Positions 52,927-63,157 of a DNA stretch of 64,000 bases are shown one piece after another. Positions within the stretch are counted from its first letter, which is position 1; the number at the start of each line of letters is the position of its first letter. The notes under the pieces are model-generated. The model saw only the letters and a program-made list of their open reading frames with translations, ran no database searches and was not told where the DNA came from. The stretch comes from an uncultured Litoreibacter sp. (GTDB taxonomy: Bacteria; Pseudomonadota; Alphaproteobacteria; Rhodobacterales; Rhodobacteraceae): contig NZ_CANMXB010000001.1 of NCBI RefSeq assembly GCF_947501785.1, positions 3,166,501 through 3,230,500 on the forward strand, given 5' to 3'. The translations under genes and the position numbers were made by a program.

Positions 52927-53703
52927 ATGGCTTACAAGACAATAAATGTTGAAGTTGAAGACCACATAGCGGTCATCACGCTGAACCGACCGGAAGCGCT
53001 GAACGCGTTGAACAGCCAACTTCTGAGTGAGCTGAGCAACGTTATCAAAGAGGTCGACGCAAACGAGAAAGTACGCTGCATTGTCTTGACCGGGTCCGAA
53101 AAGGCATTCGCGGCCGGCGCAGACATTACAGAAATGAAGGACATGTCCTTCACTGATGTCTTCAGCGGCAACCTGTTTGTGGCTGAGGCAGGGGCGGTGA
53201 CATCTGCCCGAAAGCCAATCATCGCCGCCGTTTCCGGCTACGCGTTAGGCGGCGGCTGCGAGTTGGCAATGATGTGTGATTTCATCATCGCGTCTGACAC
53301 GGCCAAATTCGGACAGCCAGAGATTAACCTCGGGGTTATGGCAGGCATGGGCGGGTCCCAACGTCTGACAAAATTCATCGGCAAATCGAAATCGATGGAT
53401 ATGCACCTCACCGGTCGTTTCATGGACGCGGAGGAAGCGGAGCGCTCAGGTCTTGTGAGCCGGGTCGTGCCGGTCAAGAATCTGATGGCTGAAACTTTGG
53501 CCGCCGCGGCCAAGATCGCCGAGAAATCCGCAATCGCGACAATGGCGGTGAAGGAAGCGGTCGACCGAAGCTACGAAACGACGCTGGAGGAAGGACTTAT
53601 CTTCGAGCGCCGTTTGTTTCACAGCCTGTTTGCCACCGAAGACCAGTCCGAAGGGATGGCCGCATTCCTTGAGAAACGCGAACCACAGTTCCGCGACAAG
53701 TAG
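52927..53703 (+). CDS. Enoyl-CoA hydratase
   Basis: The protein has 258 residues of the crotonase family. The oxyanion-hole part [14 protein letters not shown] and the region [20 protein letters not shown] are intact, and both catalytic glutamates (in GGCELAMM and in [13 protein letters not shown]) are kept, which supports true hydratase activity: trans-2-enoyl-CoA plus water to 3-hydroxyacyl-CoA in fatty-acid or amino-acid breakdown. It follows mutM by 65 bases. GGGGTAAGAGCA precedes the ATG. Confidence 0.94.
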   Translation: MAYKTINVEVEDHIAVITLNRPEALNALNSQLLSELSNVIKEVDANEKVRCIVLTGSEKAFAAGADITEMKDMSFTDVFSGNLFVAEAGAVTSARKPIIAAVSGYALGGGCELAMMCDFIIASDTAKFGQPEINLGVMAGMGGSQRLTKFIGKSKSMDMHLTGRFMDAEEAERSGLVSRVVPVKNLMAETLAAAAKIAEKSAIATMAVKEAVDRSYETTLEEGLIFERRLFHSLFATEDQSEGMAAFLEKREPQFRDK

Positions 53704-53857
53704 GGTGCAAAATAGGTCTTCCTATACGCGGTCAAACTGCCTATAGACGCCCCATCCATGCGCGTGAGGTCCGCTTCGACCAGAATCACCTAGTAGTAAA
53801 CCTGGGTCGGGCCGATTGTGCAGTTGTAGAAATTTGACCCGATGAAAGGGAACTCAC

Positions 53858-54124
53858 ATGGCCAATTCGCCACAAGCCAAGAAACGCGCTCGCCAGAACG
53901 AGCGTCGTTTTGCCGTAAACAAAGCACGTCGTTCGCGTATCCGTACGCACCTGCGTCGCGTCGAAGAAGCAATCGCCTCCGGTGATCAAGCGGCAGCCGC
54001 CGCAGCTCTGAAGGAAGCACAGCCAGAATTGATGCGCGGTGTGACAAAAGGTGTGCTGCACAAAAACACAGCCGCGAGAAAAATGTCACGCTTGTCCTCG
54101 CGGGTGAAGGCGCTGAAGGCCTAA
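53858..54124 (+). CDS. rpsT: 30S ribosomal protein S20
   Basis: The protein has 88 residues, rich in Lys, Arg and Ala, with the S20 start [20 protein letters not shown] and end [18 protein letters not shown]20 binds 16S rRNA early in assembly of the small subunit. It has its own 154-base upstream region, AAGGGAA as ribosome site, and a strong terminator 27 bases after the stop, so it is probably monocistronic. Confidence 0.98.
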   Translation: MANSPQAKKRARQNERRFAVNKARRSRIRTHLRRVEEAIASGDQAAAAAALKEAQPELMRGVTKGVLHKNTAARKMSRLSSRVKALKA

Positions 54125-54150
54125 GCTTTCGCAAATCGAAAAAAACCAAA

Positions 54151-54177
54151 ACGCGCCGGAAACCGGCGCGTTTTTTT
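54151..54177 (+). terminator. Rho-independent terminator of rpsT
   Basis: ACGCGCCGG (54151-54159), an AAA loop and CCGGCGCGT (54163-54171) form a perfect 9-bp GC-rich stem directly followed by a run of seven T (54171-54177). This is the clearest intrinsic terminator in the window. Confidence 0.95.
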
Positions 54178-54328
54178 ATGAGTCAAAGGGTTAAGCCGCG
54201 CGATTGAGGTGATCCTCAGATTCGGTTTCGAACTAACTCTGAGTCAAGCGCGAAGATAAGTTGCGACAGCCCCTCACGTGTCGCTAGTTTCATCAAGCGA
54301 TTCACTTCGTCTTTGGGGGACATAGGAA

Positions 54329-54778
54329 ATGAGCACGGACGATGGTTCGCGCGTTTTAGAGCTTTCACCGGCCGAAACGTGGGACCTTCTGAAGCAGAAT
54401 TCAGACGCTGTGCTCGTCGACGTTAGGTCAAAACCGGAATGGGGTTTTGTTGGGATACCTGATGTGTCGACGCTGGGGCATGAGACAGTCTTTGTCGAAT
54501 GGGCCAGTTTTCCGGGAATGTCTGCGAATGCTGGGTTTGCCGATGAGGTATTGGATGCGCTGGGCGGTACCACTCCGTCAGCGATGCTGTTTCTTTGTCG
54601 GTCCGGCGTCCGTTCCATCGGCGCAGCGCGTGCGATGACAGCAGCCTTCGAGAAGCAAGGCGTCACAGTCAAATGCATCAGCGTTGCCGAGGGCTTTGAA
54701 GGTGACTTGAACTCGCACAAGCAACGGGGGGGCCTGAACGGCTGGAAGGCCCGGGGACTGCCATGGTTGCAGTCTTGA
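54329..54778 (+). CDS. Rhodanese-like domain protein
   Basis: The protein has 149 residues, a single rhodanese domain. VLVDVRSKPEWGFVGIPDV is the first signature and FLCRSGVRSIGAARAM contains the active-site Cys with its six-residue loop. It should carry a persulfide on that Cys and transfer sulfur in the cytoplasm. It lies between rpsT and dnaA and ends 22 bases before the dnaA ATG. Its acceptor is unknown. Confidence 0.92.
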   Translation: MSTDDGSRVLELSPAETWDLLKQNSDAVLVDVRSKPEWGFVGIPDVSTLGHETVFVEWASFPGMSANAGFADEVLDALGGTTPSAMLFLCRSGVRSIGAARAMTAAFEKQGVTVKCISVAEGFEGDLNSHKQRGGLNGWKARGLPWLQS

Positions 54779-54800
54779 ATTATTGGATGACGGGTTTGTA

Positions 54801-56156
54801 ATGACTGAAGCTGAATGGGGACAGATACGTGCGGCACTTGAACAAACGGTGGGCAAAAACAACCACCTGACATGGATAGAACCTCTTAGCTTCTTGGGCT
54901 TTGACGATGGCGTCATTGAGTTTCAGGTGAAAACCACCTTCATGGGGGACTGGGTTTCGCGCAATTTCGGCGATGAGATCAAGCGCGAAAGTCTGAAGCA
55001 AGGGGTCCAGGTTGACCGGATTGTCTTCAAAGTCGGCGGCGCAAAAACTGCCGTGGCAAAGCCCGAAAAGGTGGCAGAACCTCTCAGGACCGTGTCTGCA
55101 AAGGCGGACGTCGATCTGCCGGGTGCGCCCTTGGACAAACGGTTCACATTTGATCGTTTCGTGGTCGGCAAGCCGAACGAGCTGGCACATGCCGCGTCCC
55201 GTCGTGTCGCTGAAGGCGGAGCCGTTACATTCAACCCGCTGTTCCTTTATGGCGGTGTCGGCCTCGGCAAAACGCACCTGATGCACGCGATCGCCTGGGA
55301 GCTTCAGGAACGCTCGCCAAAGCTGCGCGTCGTGTATCTGTCGGCTGAACAGTTCATGTACCGTTTCATCCAGGCGCTGCGCGACAAGCAGATGATGGAC
55401 TTCAAAGAATTGTTCCGCTCCGTTGACGTGTTGATGGTGGATGACGTGCAATTCATCGCCGGCAAAGACAGCACGCAGGACGAATTCTTCCACACATTCA
55501 ACGCTTTGGTCGATCAGGGCAAGCAGGTCATCATCTCCGCCGACCGTGCGCCGGGCGAGATTGACGGTCTAGAAGACCGCATCAAGTCGCGCTTGCAATG
55601 GGGGCTCGTCGTTGACCTTCACCCAACGGACTACGAACTGCGCTTGGGCATCCTTCAACAGAAGGTCGAGAACTACAAATCCCAGTACCAAGAGTTGCAA
55701 ATCTCCGACGGTGTTTTGGAATTTCTGGCGCACCGCATCTCAAACAATGTGCGCGTCCTGGAGGGCGCACTGACCCGCCTCTTCGCGTTCGCATCACTGG
55801 TTGGCCGTGAGATTACGTTGGATATGGCGCAGGAAAGTCTCGCTGACATTCTGCGCCAATCCGACCGCAAGGTCACAATGGACGAGATCATGCGCAAGAC
55901 CTGTGACTACTACAACGTGCGGATGTCCGACATGATGTCGCCCAAGCGGTCTCGTAACATCGCGCGGCCTCGCCAGATGGCGATGTGGCTGGCCAAGCAT
56001 CTGACGCAGCGGTCCTATCCTGAGATCGGCAAACGCTTCGGGGGTCGTGACCACACGACCGTTATCCACGCGGTTCGCAAGATCGAGGAGCTGAAGGCGC
56101 AAGACAGTCAGGTTGCTGAAGACGCGGAGCTTCTGCGACGTATGCTTGAGGCTTGA
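54801..56156 (+). CDS. dnaA: Chromosomal replication initiator DnaA
   Basis: The protein has 451 residues from the ATG at 54801; the open frame reaches six codons further to a TTG. Domain I is about 1-85 and domain III has Walker A (YGGVGLGKTHLMHAIAWEL) and VLMVDDVQFIAGKDSTQDEF. Domain IV has the DNA-binding signature IGKRFGGRDHTTVIHAVRKI. It opens oriC and loads the replisome. dnaN follows with 100 bases between, which contain a stem-loop. No DnaA boxes are seen in the flanking gaps. Confidence 0.98.
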   Translation: MTEAEWGQIRAALEQTVGKNNHLTWIEPLSFLGFDDGVIEFQVKTTFMGDWVSRNFGDEIKRESLKQGVQVDRIVFKVGGAKTAVAKPEKVAEPLRTVSAKADVDLPGAPLDKRFTFDRFVVGKPNELAHAASRRVAEGGAVTFNPLFLYGGVGLGKTHLMHAIAWELQERSPKLRVVYLSAEQFMYRFIQALRDKQMMDFKELFRSVDVLMVDDVQFIAGKDSTQDEFFHTFNALVDQGKQVIISADRAPGEIDGLEDRIKSRLQWGLVVDLHPTDYELRLGILQQKVENYKSQYQELQISDGVLEFLAHRISNNVRVLEGALTRLFAFASLVGREITLDMAQESLADILRQSDRKVTMDEIMRKTCDYYNVRMSDMMSPKRSRNIARPRQMAMWLAKHLTQRSYPEIGKRFGGRDHTTVIHAVRKIEELKAQDSQVAEDAELLRRMLEA

Positions 56157-56203
56157 CCCCAGCGCGGTAACGGCGGACATTCTAAATTAACAATTGCATT
56201 GAC

Positions 56204-56229
56204 GGGCGGAGAGGGTACCTTCTCCGCCC
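56204..56229 (+). terminator. Stem-loop between dnaA and dnaN
   Basis: GGGCGGAGA (56204-56212) and TCTCCGCCC (56221-56229) form a perfect 9-bp stem with an 8-base loop. The bases after it are mixed, with no T run, so it could be a weak terminator of dnaA, an RNA-processing signal or part of the dnaN leader. Confidence 0.5.
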
Positions 56230-56256
56230 CGACTGTCTAAAAAGGGACTTTGCCCG

Positions 56257-57375
56257 ATGAAAATCAGTGTCGAACGCAGCGTGCTATTGAAGGCCGTAGG
56301 CCAAGCCCAATCCGTCGTTGAGCGCCGGAACACAATTCCGATTTTGGCCAACGTACTGATCGAAGCCGAGGGCAACACCGTCAGCTTCCGCGCGACGGAC
56401 CTTGATATCGAAGTCGTCGACAAAGCCGCCGCGCAAGTCGAACGTGCAGGGGCCACCACGGTCTCCGCGACCACGCTTCATGAGATCGTGCGCAAGCTTC
56501 CTGACGGGGCCTTGGTCTCGCTTTCAGACGATGGCACCTCCGGGAGGCTTACGGTTGAGGCGGGGCGGTCCAATTTCTCGCTAGCAACGTTGCCGAAGGA
56601 AGACTTTCCGGTGATGGCATCGTCGGAGTACGAGTCGAATTTTTCGGCCTCGGCACCGGTGCTGCGCAGGCTTTTTGACAAGTCCAAATTCGCAATTTCT
56701 ACTGAAGAAACAAGATATTATCTCAACGGCGTGTATATGCATGTGTCGGATGCAGATGGTGGAAAAGTTCTGCGGTGTGTGGCCACCGATGGTCACCGTT
56801 TGGCGCGAATTGATGCGGATCTGCCGTCTGATGCAGCAGGTATGCCGGGCGTCATTGTCCCCCGTAAGACTGTCGCGGAGCTCCGCAAATTGCTTGATGA
56901 TGACGAGATGCAGATCGCGGTTTCCGTGTCGGAAACCAAAGTGCGGTTTGCAACGCCCGATATCACGCTGACGTCGAAAGTCATCGACGGAACCTTCCCC
57001 GACTACACCCGCGTTATTCCGCAAGGTAACACGCGCCAGATGACAGTAGAGGCAAAGGATTTCGCCACGGCGGTGGATCGTGTGGCGACGGTGTCTTCTG
57101 AACGCTCGCGTGCGGTGAAATTGCAGCTGTCGGAAGATAAGCTGGTCCTGTCGGTCAATGCTCCCGATTCAGGTGCGGCTGAGGAAGAACTTGGCGTCGC
57201 GTACAGCGGCGAATTGCTGGAAATTGGGTTTAATGCCAAATACCTGCTCGAAATCGCTGGTCAAGTGGACCGCGAAAACGCGGTTTTCATGTTTAATTCC
57301 GCAGGTGATCCGGCTTTGATGCAGGAAGGCAATGACAGCTCTGCAATTTACGTTGTGATGCCGATGCGCGTTTGA
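56257..57375 (+). CDS. dnaN: DNA polymerase III beta subunit (sliding clamp)
   Basis: The protein has 372 residues in the three-domain clamp fold. The start MKISVERSVLLKAVGQAQSV, the central LNGVYMHVSDADG with VATDGHRLAR, and the end SSAIYVVMPMRV are classical. Dimers encircle DNA and tether the polymerase. AAAGGGAC precedes the ATG. recF follows 7 bases after the stop. Confidence 0.98.
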   Translation: MKISVERSVLLKAVGQAQSVVERRNTIPILANVLIEAEGNTVSFRATDLDIEVVDKAAAQVERAGATTVSATTLHEIVRKLPDGALVSLSDDGTSGRLTVEAGRSNFSLATLPKEDFPVMASSEYESNFSASAPVLRRLFDKSKFAISTEETRYYLNGVYMHVSDADGGKVLRCVATDGHRLARIDADLPSDAAGMPGVIVPRKTVAELRKLLDDDEMQIAVSVSETKVRFATPDITLTSKVIDGTFPDYTRVIPQGNTRQMTVEAKDFATAVDRVATVSSERSRAVKLQLSEDKLVLSVNAPDSGAAEEELGVAYSGELLEIGFNAKYLLEIAGQVDRENAVFMFNSAGDPALMQEGNDSSAIYVVMPMRV

Positions 57376-57382
57376 CGCGTGA

Positions 57383-58477
57383 ATGAGCGCGCTTTTCCTC
57401 TCTGAACTGAAACTCTCGCATTTCAGATCGCATAAATCCGTTAACATTTCCTGTGACGGCAGACCAATCGCGATATTTGGATCAAACGGCGCGGGCAAAA
57501 CCAATATTTTGGAAGCGATATCAATGCTCTCGCCGGGGCGCGGCTTGCGGCGGGCGAAGGCTGATGAAATTGCCCGGGCGCCGGAACATGTTGGCTGGAA
57601 GGTTTCGGGCGTCTTGCACTCGTTGGGGCAAATCCACGAGGTTGAAACGCGGGCGGAACATGGTGCCAACCGTGCTGTTTTCATTGGCGAAAAGACGGCC
57701 CCGCAAGTGGCGCTTGGGCGCGTTGCGAGGGTCGTTTGGCTGATCCCGGCGATGGACCGGCTGTGGCTGGAAGGCGCGGAAGGGCGACGGCGTTTTCTGG
57801 ATCGAATTACGTTGAGCTTTGAGCCTAAACATGCTGAAGTTTCAGTGGCTTACGAGAAAGCGATGCGGGAGAGGAACAGGTTGCTGAAGGACATGGTGCG
57901 GGACGCCATGTGGTACAAAGCACTGGAGGACCAGATGGCGGAGGCAGGGGCGGCGATTATATCTAATCGTTCCAATGCGTTAGCGCGGTTGCAGCAGGCT
58001 ATGGACAGCGCGCAGACAGCCTTTCCGACGGCGGAGTTGTCGATTGATGGTGATTTGATTGATGGAAAAGCAAGTCTTCTCAATGCGTTAGAGACGTCAC
58101 GTCCGCAGGATTTGAGGGCAGGGCGCACGCTGGTGGGGCCGCACAGGGTGGACATGCTGGCGATTTACAAGGCCAAGAATATCGAAGCAAAACAATGTTC
58201 TACGGGGGAACAGAAGGCGTTATTGCTGTCGCTGATCCTTGCCAATGCGCGCGCGTTGTCGGAGGACTTTGGCGCACCGCCGATCATGTTGCTGGACGAA
58301 GTCGCAGCGCATCTAGATGCGGACCGCCGCGCCGCGCTTTATGATGAAATTTGTGCTTTAAAAGCACAGGCTTGGATGACAGGAACGGGGGCGGAGCTGT
58401 TCGAGGAACTGGGCGGCAGGGCGCAGCATTTTGAGGTTTCTGATGCAGAAGATGGATCGGTTGTTAACCATGTTTGA
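57383..58477 (+). CDS. recF: DNA replication/repair protein RecF
   Basis: The protein has 364 residues, an SMC-like ATPase. It has Walker A FGSNGAGKTNILEAISML, the signature STGEQKALLLSLILANARAL and Walker B PPIMLLDEVAAHLDADRRAA. It helps load RecA at gaps through RecO and RecR. It is transcribed with dnaN, separated by 7 bases. Confidence 0.97.
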   Translation: MSALFLSELKLSHFRSHKSVNISCDGRPIAIFGSNGAGKTNILEAISMLSPGRGLRRAKADEIARAPEHVGWKVSGVLHSLGQIHEVETRAEHGANRAVFIGEKTAPQVALGRVARVVWLIPAMDRLWLEGAEGRRRFLDRITLSFEPKHAEVSVAYEKAMRERNRLLKDMVRDAMWYKALEDQMAEAGAAIISNRSNALARLQQAMDSAQTAFPTAELSIDGDLIDGKASLLNALETSRPQDLRAGRTLVGPHRVDMLAIYKAKNIEAKQCSTGEQKALLLSLILANARALSEDFGAPPIMLLDEVAAHLDADRRAALYDEICALKAQAWMTGTGAELFEELGGRAQHFEVSDAEDGSVVNHV

Positions 58478-58540
58478 GGGGTGTGTAGAAAGCGTCTTCC
58501 TTGCATTTAGACAGCGTATAGACACTGTATTGCCACGCCC

Positions 58541-59161
58541 ATGACCGTTAGCGCCTACGAACTTTTATTCTACGCCGGCGGACTTTTTGTCCTTTTCTTA
58601 ACGCCCGGACCTGTATGGGTGGCACTTTTGGCGCGCGCGATGTCGGGCGGGTTCCATGCGGCATGGCCATTAGCCTTGGGGGTCGTCGTGGGGGACGTGA
58701 TCTGGCCGTTGGTGGCGATCTTGGGCGTCACGTGGCTGGTCGATCAAGTCAGCTGGTTCATGGATGTGCTGCGCTGGGTTGCGGTGGTCATGTTCGTTGG
58801 TATGGGTGTGCTGTTGATCCGCAATGCGGACAAGCAGTTGTCGGAAAACTCAAGGCTGACCCGTCCGGGGATGTGGGCGGGTTTCATGGCGGGCGTGGCA
58901 GTGATCCTGGCCAATCCGAAGGCGGTGCTGTTCTACATGGGCGTGCTGCCGGGCTTCTTTGACCTGACACAGGTCACGTGGCTGGACATAGCGGCGATCA
59001 TGTTCCTGAGCATGTTGGTGCCGCTTGTGGGCAATCTGGTGCTGGCCTTGTCGGTGGACAGGGTGAGGGGGCTGCTGAAGTCCCCCGGTGCGTTGCGACG
59101 TATGAACGTGATTGCCGGGTGGTTGTTGATCGGTGTTGGCGTCGTTATCGGCGTAAGCTAG
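58541..59161 (+). CDS. LysE/RhtB family exporter
   Basis: The protein has 206 residues with five to six membrane helices. The N-terminus (FVLFLTPGPVWVALLARAMS) carries the TPGP motif of the LysE/RhtB family, and a later segment holds the second conserved motif near LANPKAVLFYMGVLPGFFDL. The family exports amino acids or their analogues; the substrate is not readable here. Its last 4 bases overlap the end of the convergent TetR gene. Confidence 0.88.
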   Translation: MTVSAYELLFYAGGLFVLFLTPGPVWVALLARAMSGGFHAAWPLALGVVVGDVIWPLVAILGVTWLVDQVSWFMDVLRWVAVVMFVGMGVLLIRNADKQLSENSRLTRPGMWAGFMAGVAVILANPKAVLFYMGVLPGFFDLTQVTWLDIAAIMFLSMLVPLVGNLVLALSVDRVRGLLKSPGALRRMNVIAGWLLIGVGVVIGVS

Positions 59162-59751
59162 CGGGTTGGACCTGCCAGCCAGGGATGCAGATAAGGCTCA
59201 AGCCGGTCTTCGATGCTGTTGGCATTGTGCAAGACGCAGAATTTCAGGGCCATGGCTTGGATCATGAACGCCTGCACCCCCTCTGCCAAAAGCTCGGCAG
59301 ATGTGTCGGCGCGGATCACTGTGCCCTGCAATGGCGTGATCCAGCGGATCAGAAGCTCAACCTGGTGGCCGAAATTGACCGAGATGAGTTCGGTCGTCTC
59401 AATCTGCAACGCGCCTGAATAGCGCAGGATCAGATCAAATACAGCGCGGTCTTGCGCCATGAATTCCATCAAAGGCGATAGCGCCCGGGCGATGCCGGTG
59501 ATCGTTTGCGGCGGCGGGCCTTCGGCAATGGCCGAGAGAATGTGCTCCATTTCTTGGCCAGCGAGCAGAGCCATCAAGCGATCTTTGTCCTCAAAGTGCG
59601 AGAAGAACGTGCCTTTGGCGACCTTGGCCTGCGACACCACATCCTCAACGCGCAGGCCGCCATACCCATCGCGCGCAATGATTTTGGTGGCTGCAGCGAT
59701 CAGTTTGTTACGGGTTTCAATCCGGCGCTTCTGGGGGGCTCGTGTCGTCAT
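59158..59751 (-). CDS. TetR/AcrR family transcriptional repressor
   Basis: The protein has 197 residues. Residues about 10-60 are the TetR DNA-binding domain (KLIAAATKIIARDGYGGLRV, EDVVSQAKVAKGTFFSHFED); the rest is the helical ligand domain. It is divergent from the flavodoxin-fold oxidoreductase with 106 bases between, which hold three perfect 12-base palindromes. It very likely represses itself and that oxidoreductase, released by an electrophile or quinone-type ligand (inference from the neighbour). Confidence 0.92.
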   Translation of the reverse strand: MTTRAPQKRRIETRNKLIAAATKIIARDGYGGLRVEDVVSQAKVAKGTFFSHFEDKDRLMALLAGQEMEHILSAIAEGPPPQTITGIARALSPLMEFMAQDRAVFDLILRYSGALQIETTELISVNFGHQVELLIRWITPLQGTVIRADTSAELLAEGVQAFMIQAMALKFCVLHNANSIEDRLEPYLHPWLAGPTR

Positions 59752-59773
59752 GCCTGCAATATCGCAGTTAATA

Positions 59774-59785
59774 TGACCGTGGTCA
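59774..59785. promoter_or_regulatory. TetR operator candidate 1
   Basis: TGACCGTGGTCA is a perfect 12-base palindrome, 23 bases upstream of the TetR start. It is the first of three copies of the pattern TGACC-RY-GGTCA in this divergent promoter region. Confidence 0.75.
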
Positions 59786-59796
59786 AATAAAGTAAT

Positions 59797-59808
59797 TGAC
59801 CGCGGTCA
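59797..59808. promoter_or_regulatory. TetR operator candidate 2
   Basis: TGACCGCGGTCA is a perfect palindrome (14 bases with flanking T and A). Its centre is 23 bases from that of copy 1. Confidence 0.75.
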
Positions 59809-59827
59809 ATTTATTATCCTAAAGAAG

Positions 59828-59839
59828 TGACCATGGTCA
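59828..59839. promoter_or_regulatory. TetR operator candidate 3
   Basis: TGACCATGGTCA is a perfect palindrome, centre 31 bases from copy 2 and 19 bases before the oxidoreductase ATG. It nearly abuts the ribosome binding site (AAGGAG at 59845-59850), so binding would block transcription of that gene. Confidence 0.75.
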
Positions 59840-59857
59840 TTTTAAAGGAGAATCAAC

Positions 59858-60448
59858 ATGAACCGGAAACGTATATTGGTGTTGGACGGGCACCCGGGCG
59901 GACGCTCATTGTCGGGGCTTTTCACGAAAACCTACGCGGACGCCGCTGTGGCAGCAGGCCATGATGTGCGCCATATGCGTCTATCAGACATGCAATTTGA
60001 CATGGATTTTGGCGACGGGGGTTACAAGAACCACAAACCCTTAGAGCCAGTGCTGGAAGACTTCCTGACCAGCCTTGAATGGGCCGAGCATTTCGTCGTT
60101 TCGACGCCCATGTGGTGGGGCGGCCTGCCCGCGAAACTGAAGGGCTTGTTTGATCGCACTTTGCTGCCGGGGCGGGCCTTTGACACGCGGGTCACCAAGA
60201 TGGGTATGCCGACCCCGATGCTGACCGGCAAAACCGCGCGCGTGATCCTGACATCGGACACCCCGATGTGGGCGATGCGCTGGCTATATCGTCGCGCCCT
60301 GATGCATCAGACCACCAACCAAGTCATGAAATTTTGCGGTTTGAAGCCGACGCGCTACACCTACTTTTCAGGGGCGACCAATGCCGACGCGCCTCAGGTT
60401 TCGTGTTGGTCCAAGCAGCTGGAAGCGCTTGGCGGATCGGCCGCTTGA
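59858..60448 (+). CDS. NAD(P)H-dependent oxidoreductase, flavodoxin-like fold
   Basis: The protein has 196 residues of the Flavodoxin_2/NQO family: KRILVLDGHPGGRSLSGLF at the N-terminus, VVSTPMWWGGLPAKLKGLFD as the FMN-binding loop, then FDRTLLPGRAF. It should reduce quinones or related electrophiles with NAD(P)H via FMN. AAAGGAG precedes the ATG. Its promoter contains three TetR-type palindromes, so it is likely induced under electrophile or quinone stress. Confidence 0.9.
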   Translation: MNRKRILVLDGHPGGRSLSGLFTKTYADAAVAAGHDVRHMRLSDMQFDMDFGDGGYKNHKPLEPVLEDFLTSLEWAEHFVVSTPMWWGGLPAKLKGLFDRTLLPGRAFDTRVTKMGMPTPMLTGKTARVILTSDTPMWAMRWLYRRALMHQTTNQVMKFCGLKPTRYTYFSGATNADAPQVSCWSKQLEALGGSAA

Positions 60449-62980
<2,532 letters not shown>

Positions 62981-63029
62981 AGAATTGTGCGCGTATCCGC
63001 GCGTTTGATGCCTCAGACCCCCTCCTGAC

Positions 63030-63049
63030 CTCCCCCGGTTTCGGGGGAG
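63030..63049. terminator. Hairpin downstream of gyrB
   Basis: CTCCCCCG and CGGGGGAG form a perfect 8-bp stem with a 4-base loop (GTTT), 50 bases after the gyrB stop. There is no T run; it may end gyrB weakly or be part of a repeat. Confidence 0.45.
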
Positions 63050-63106
63050 AGAGCCCATTGGCGGGCCTACCCCGTAATATCCGTGTTAGTGATTGGCGCT
63101 GGCGGT

Positions 63107-63143
63107 GGATGCCTCCGGCGGGCATATTTGGGCCAAGATGAAA
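63107..63143. repeat. Rhodobacterales-type intergenic repeat
   Basis: The core GCCTCCGGCGGGCATATTTG (63111-63130) followed by GGCCAAGATGAAA resembles a short sequence I recall as abundant between genes of Roseobacter-group chromosomes. It contains the small inverted repeat GCC-TCCGG-CGGGC. Other copies are not seen in this window, so the repeat status relies on memory of related genomes. Confidence 0.5.
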
Positions 63144-63157
63144 CTGGGGTGAGCACT

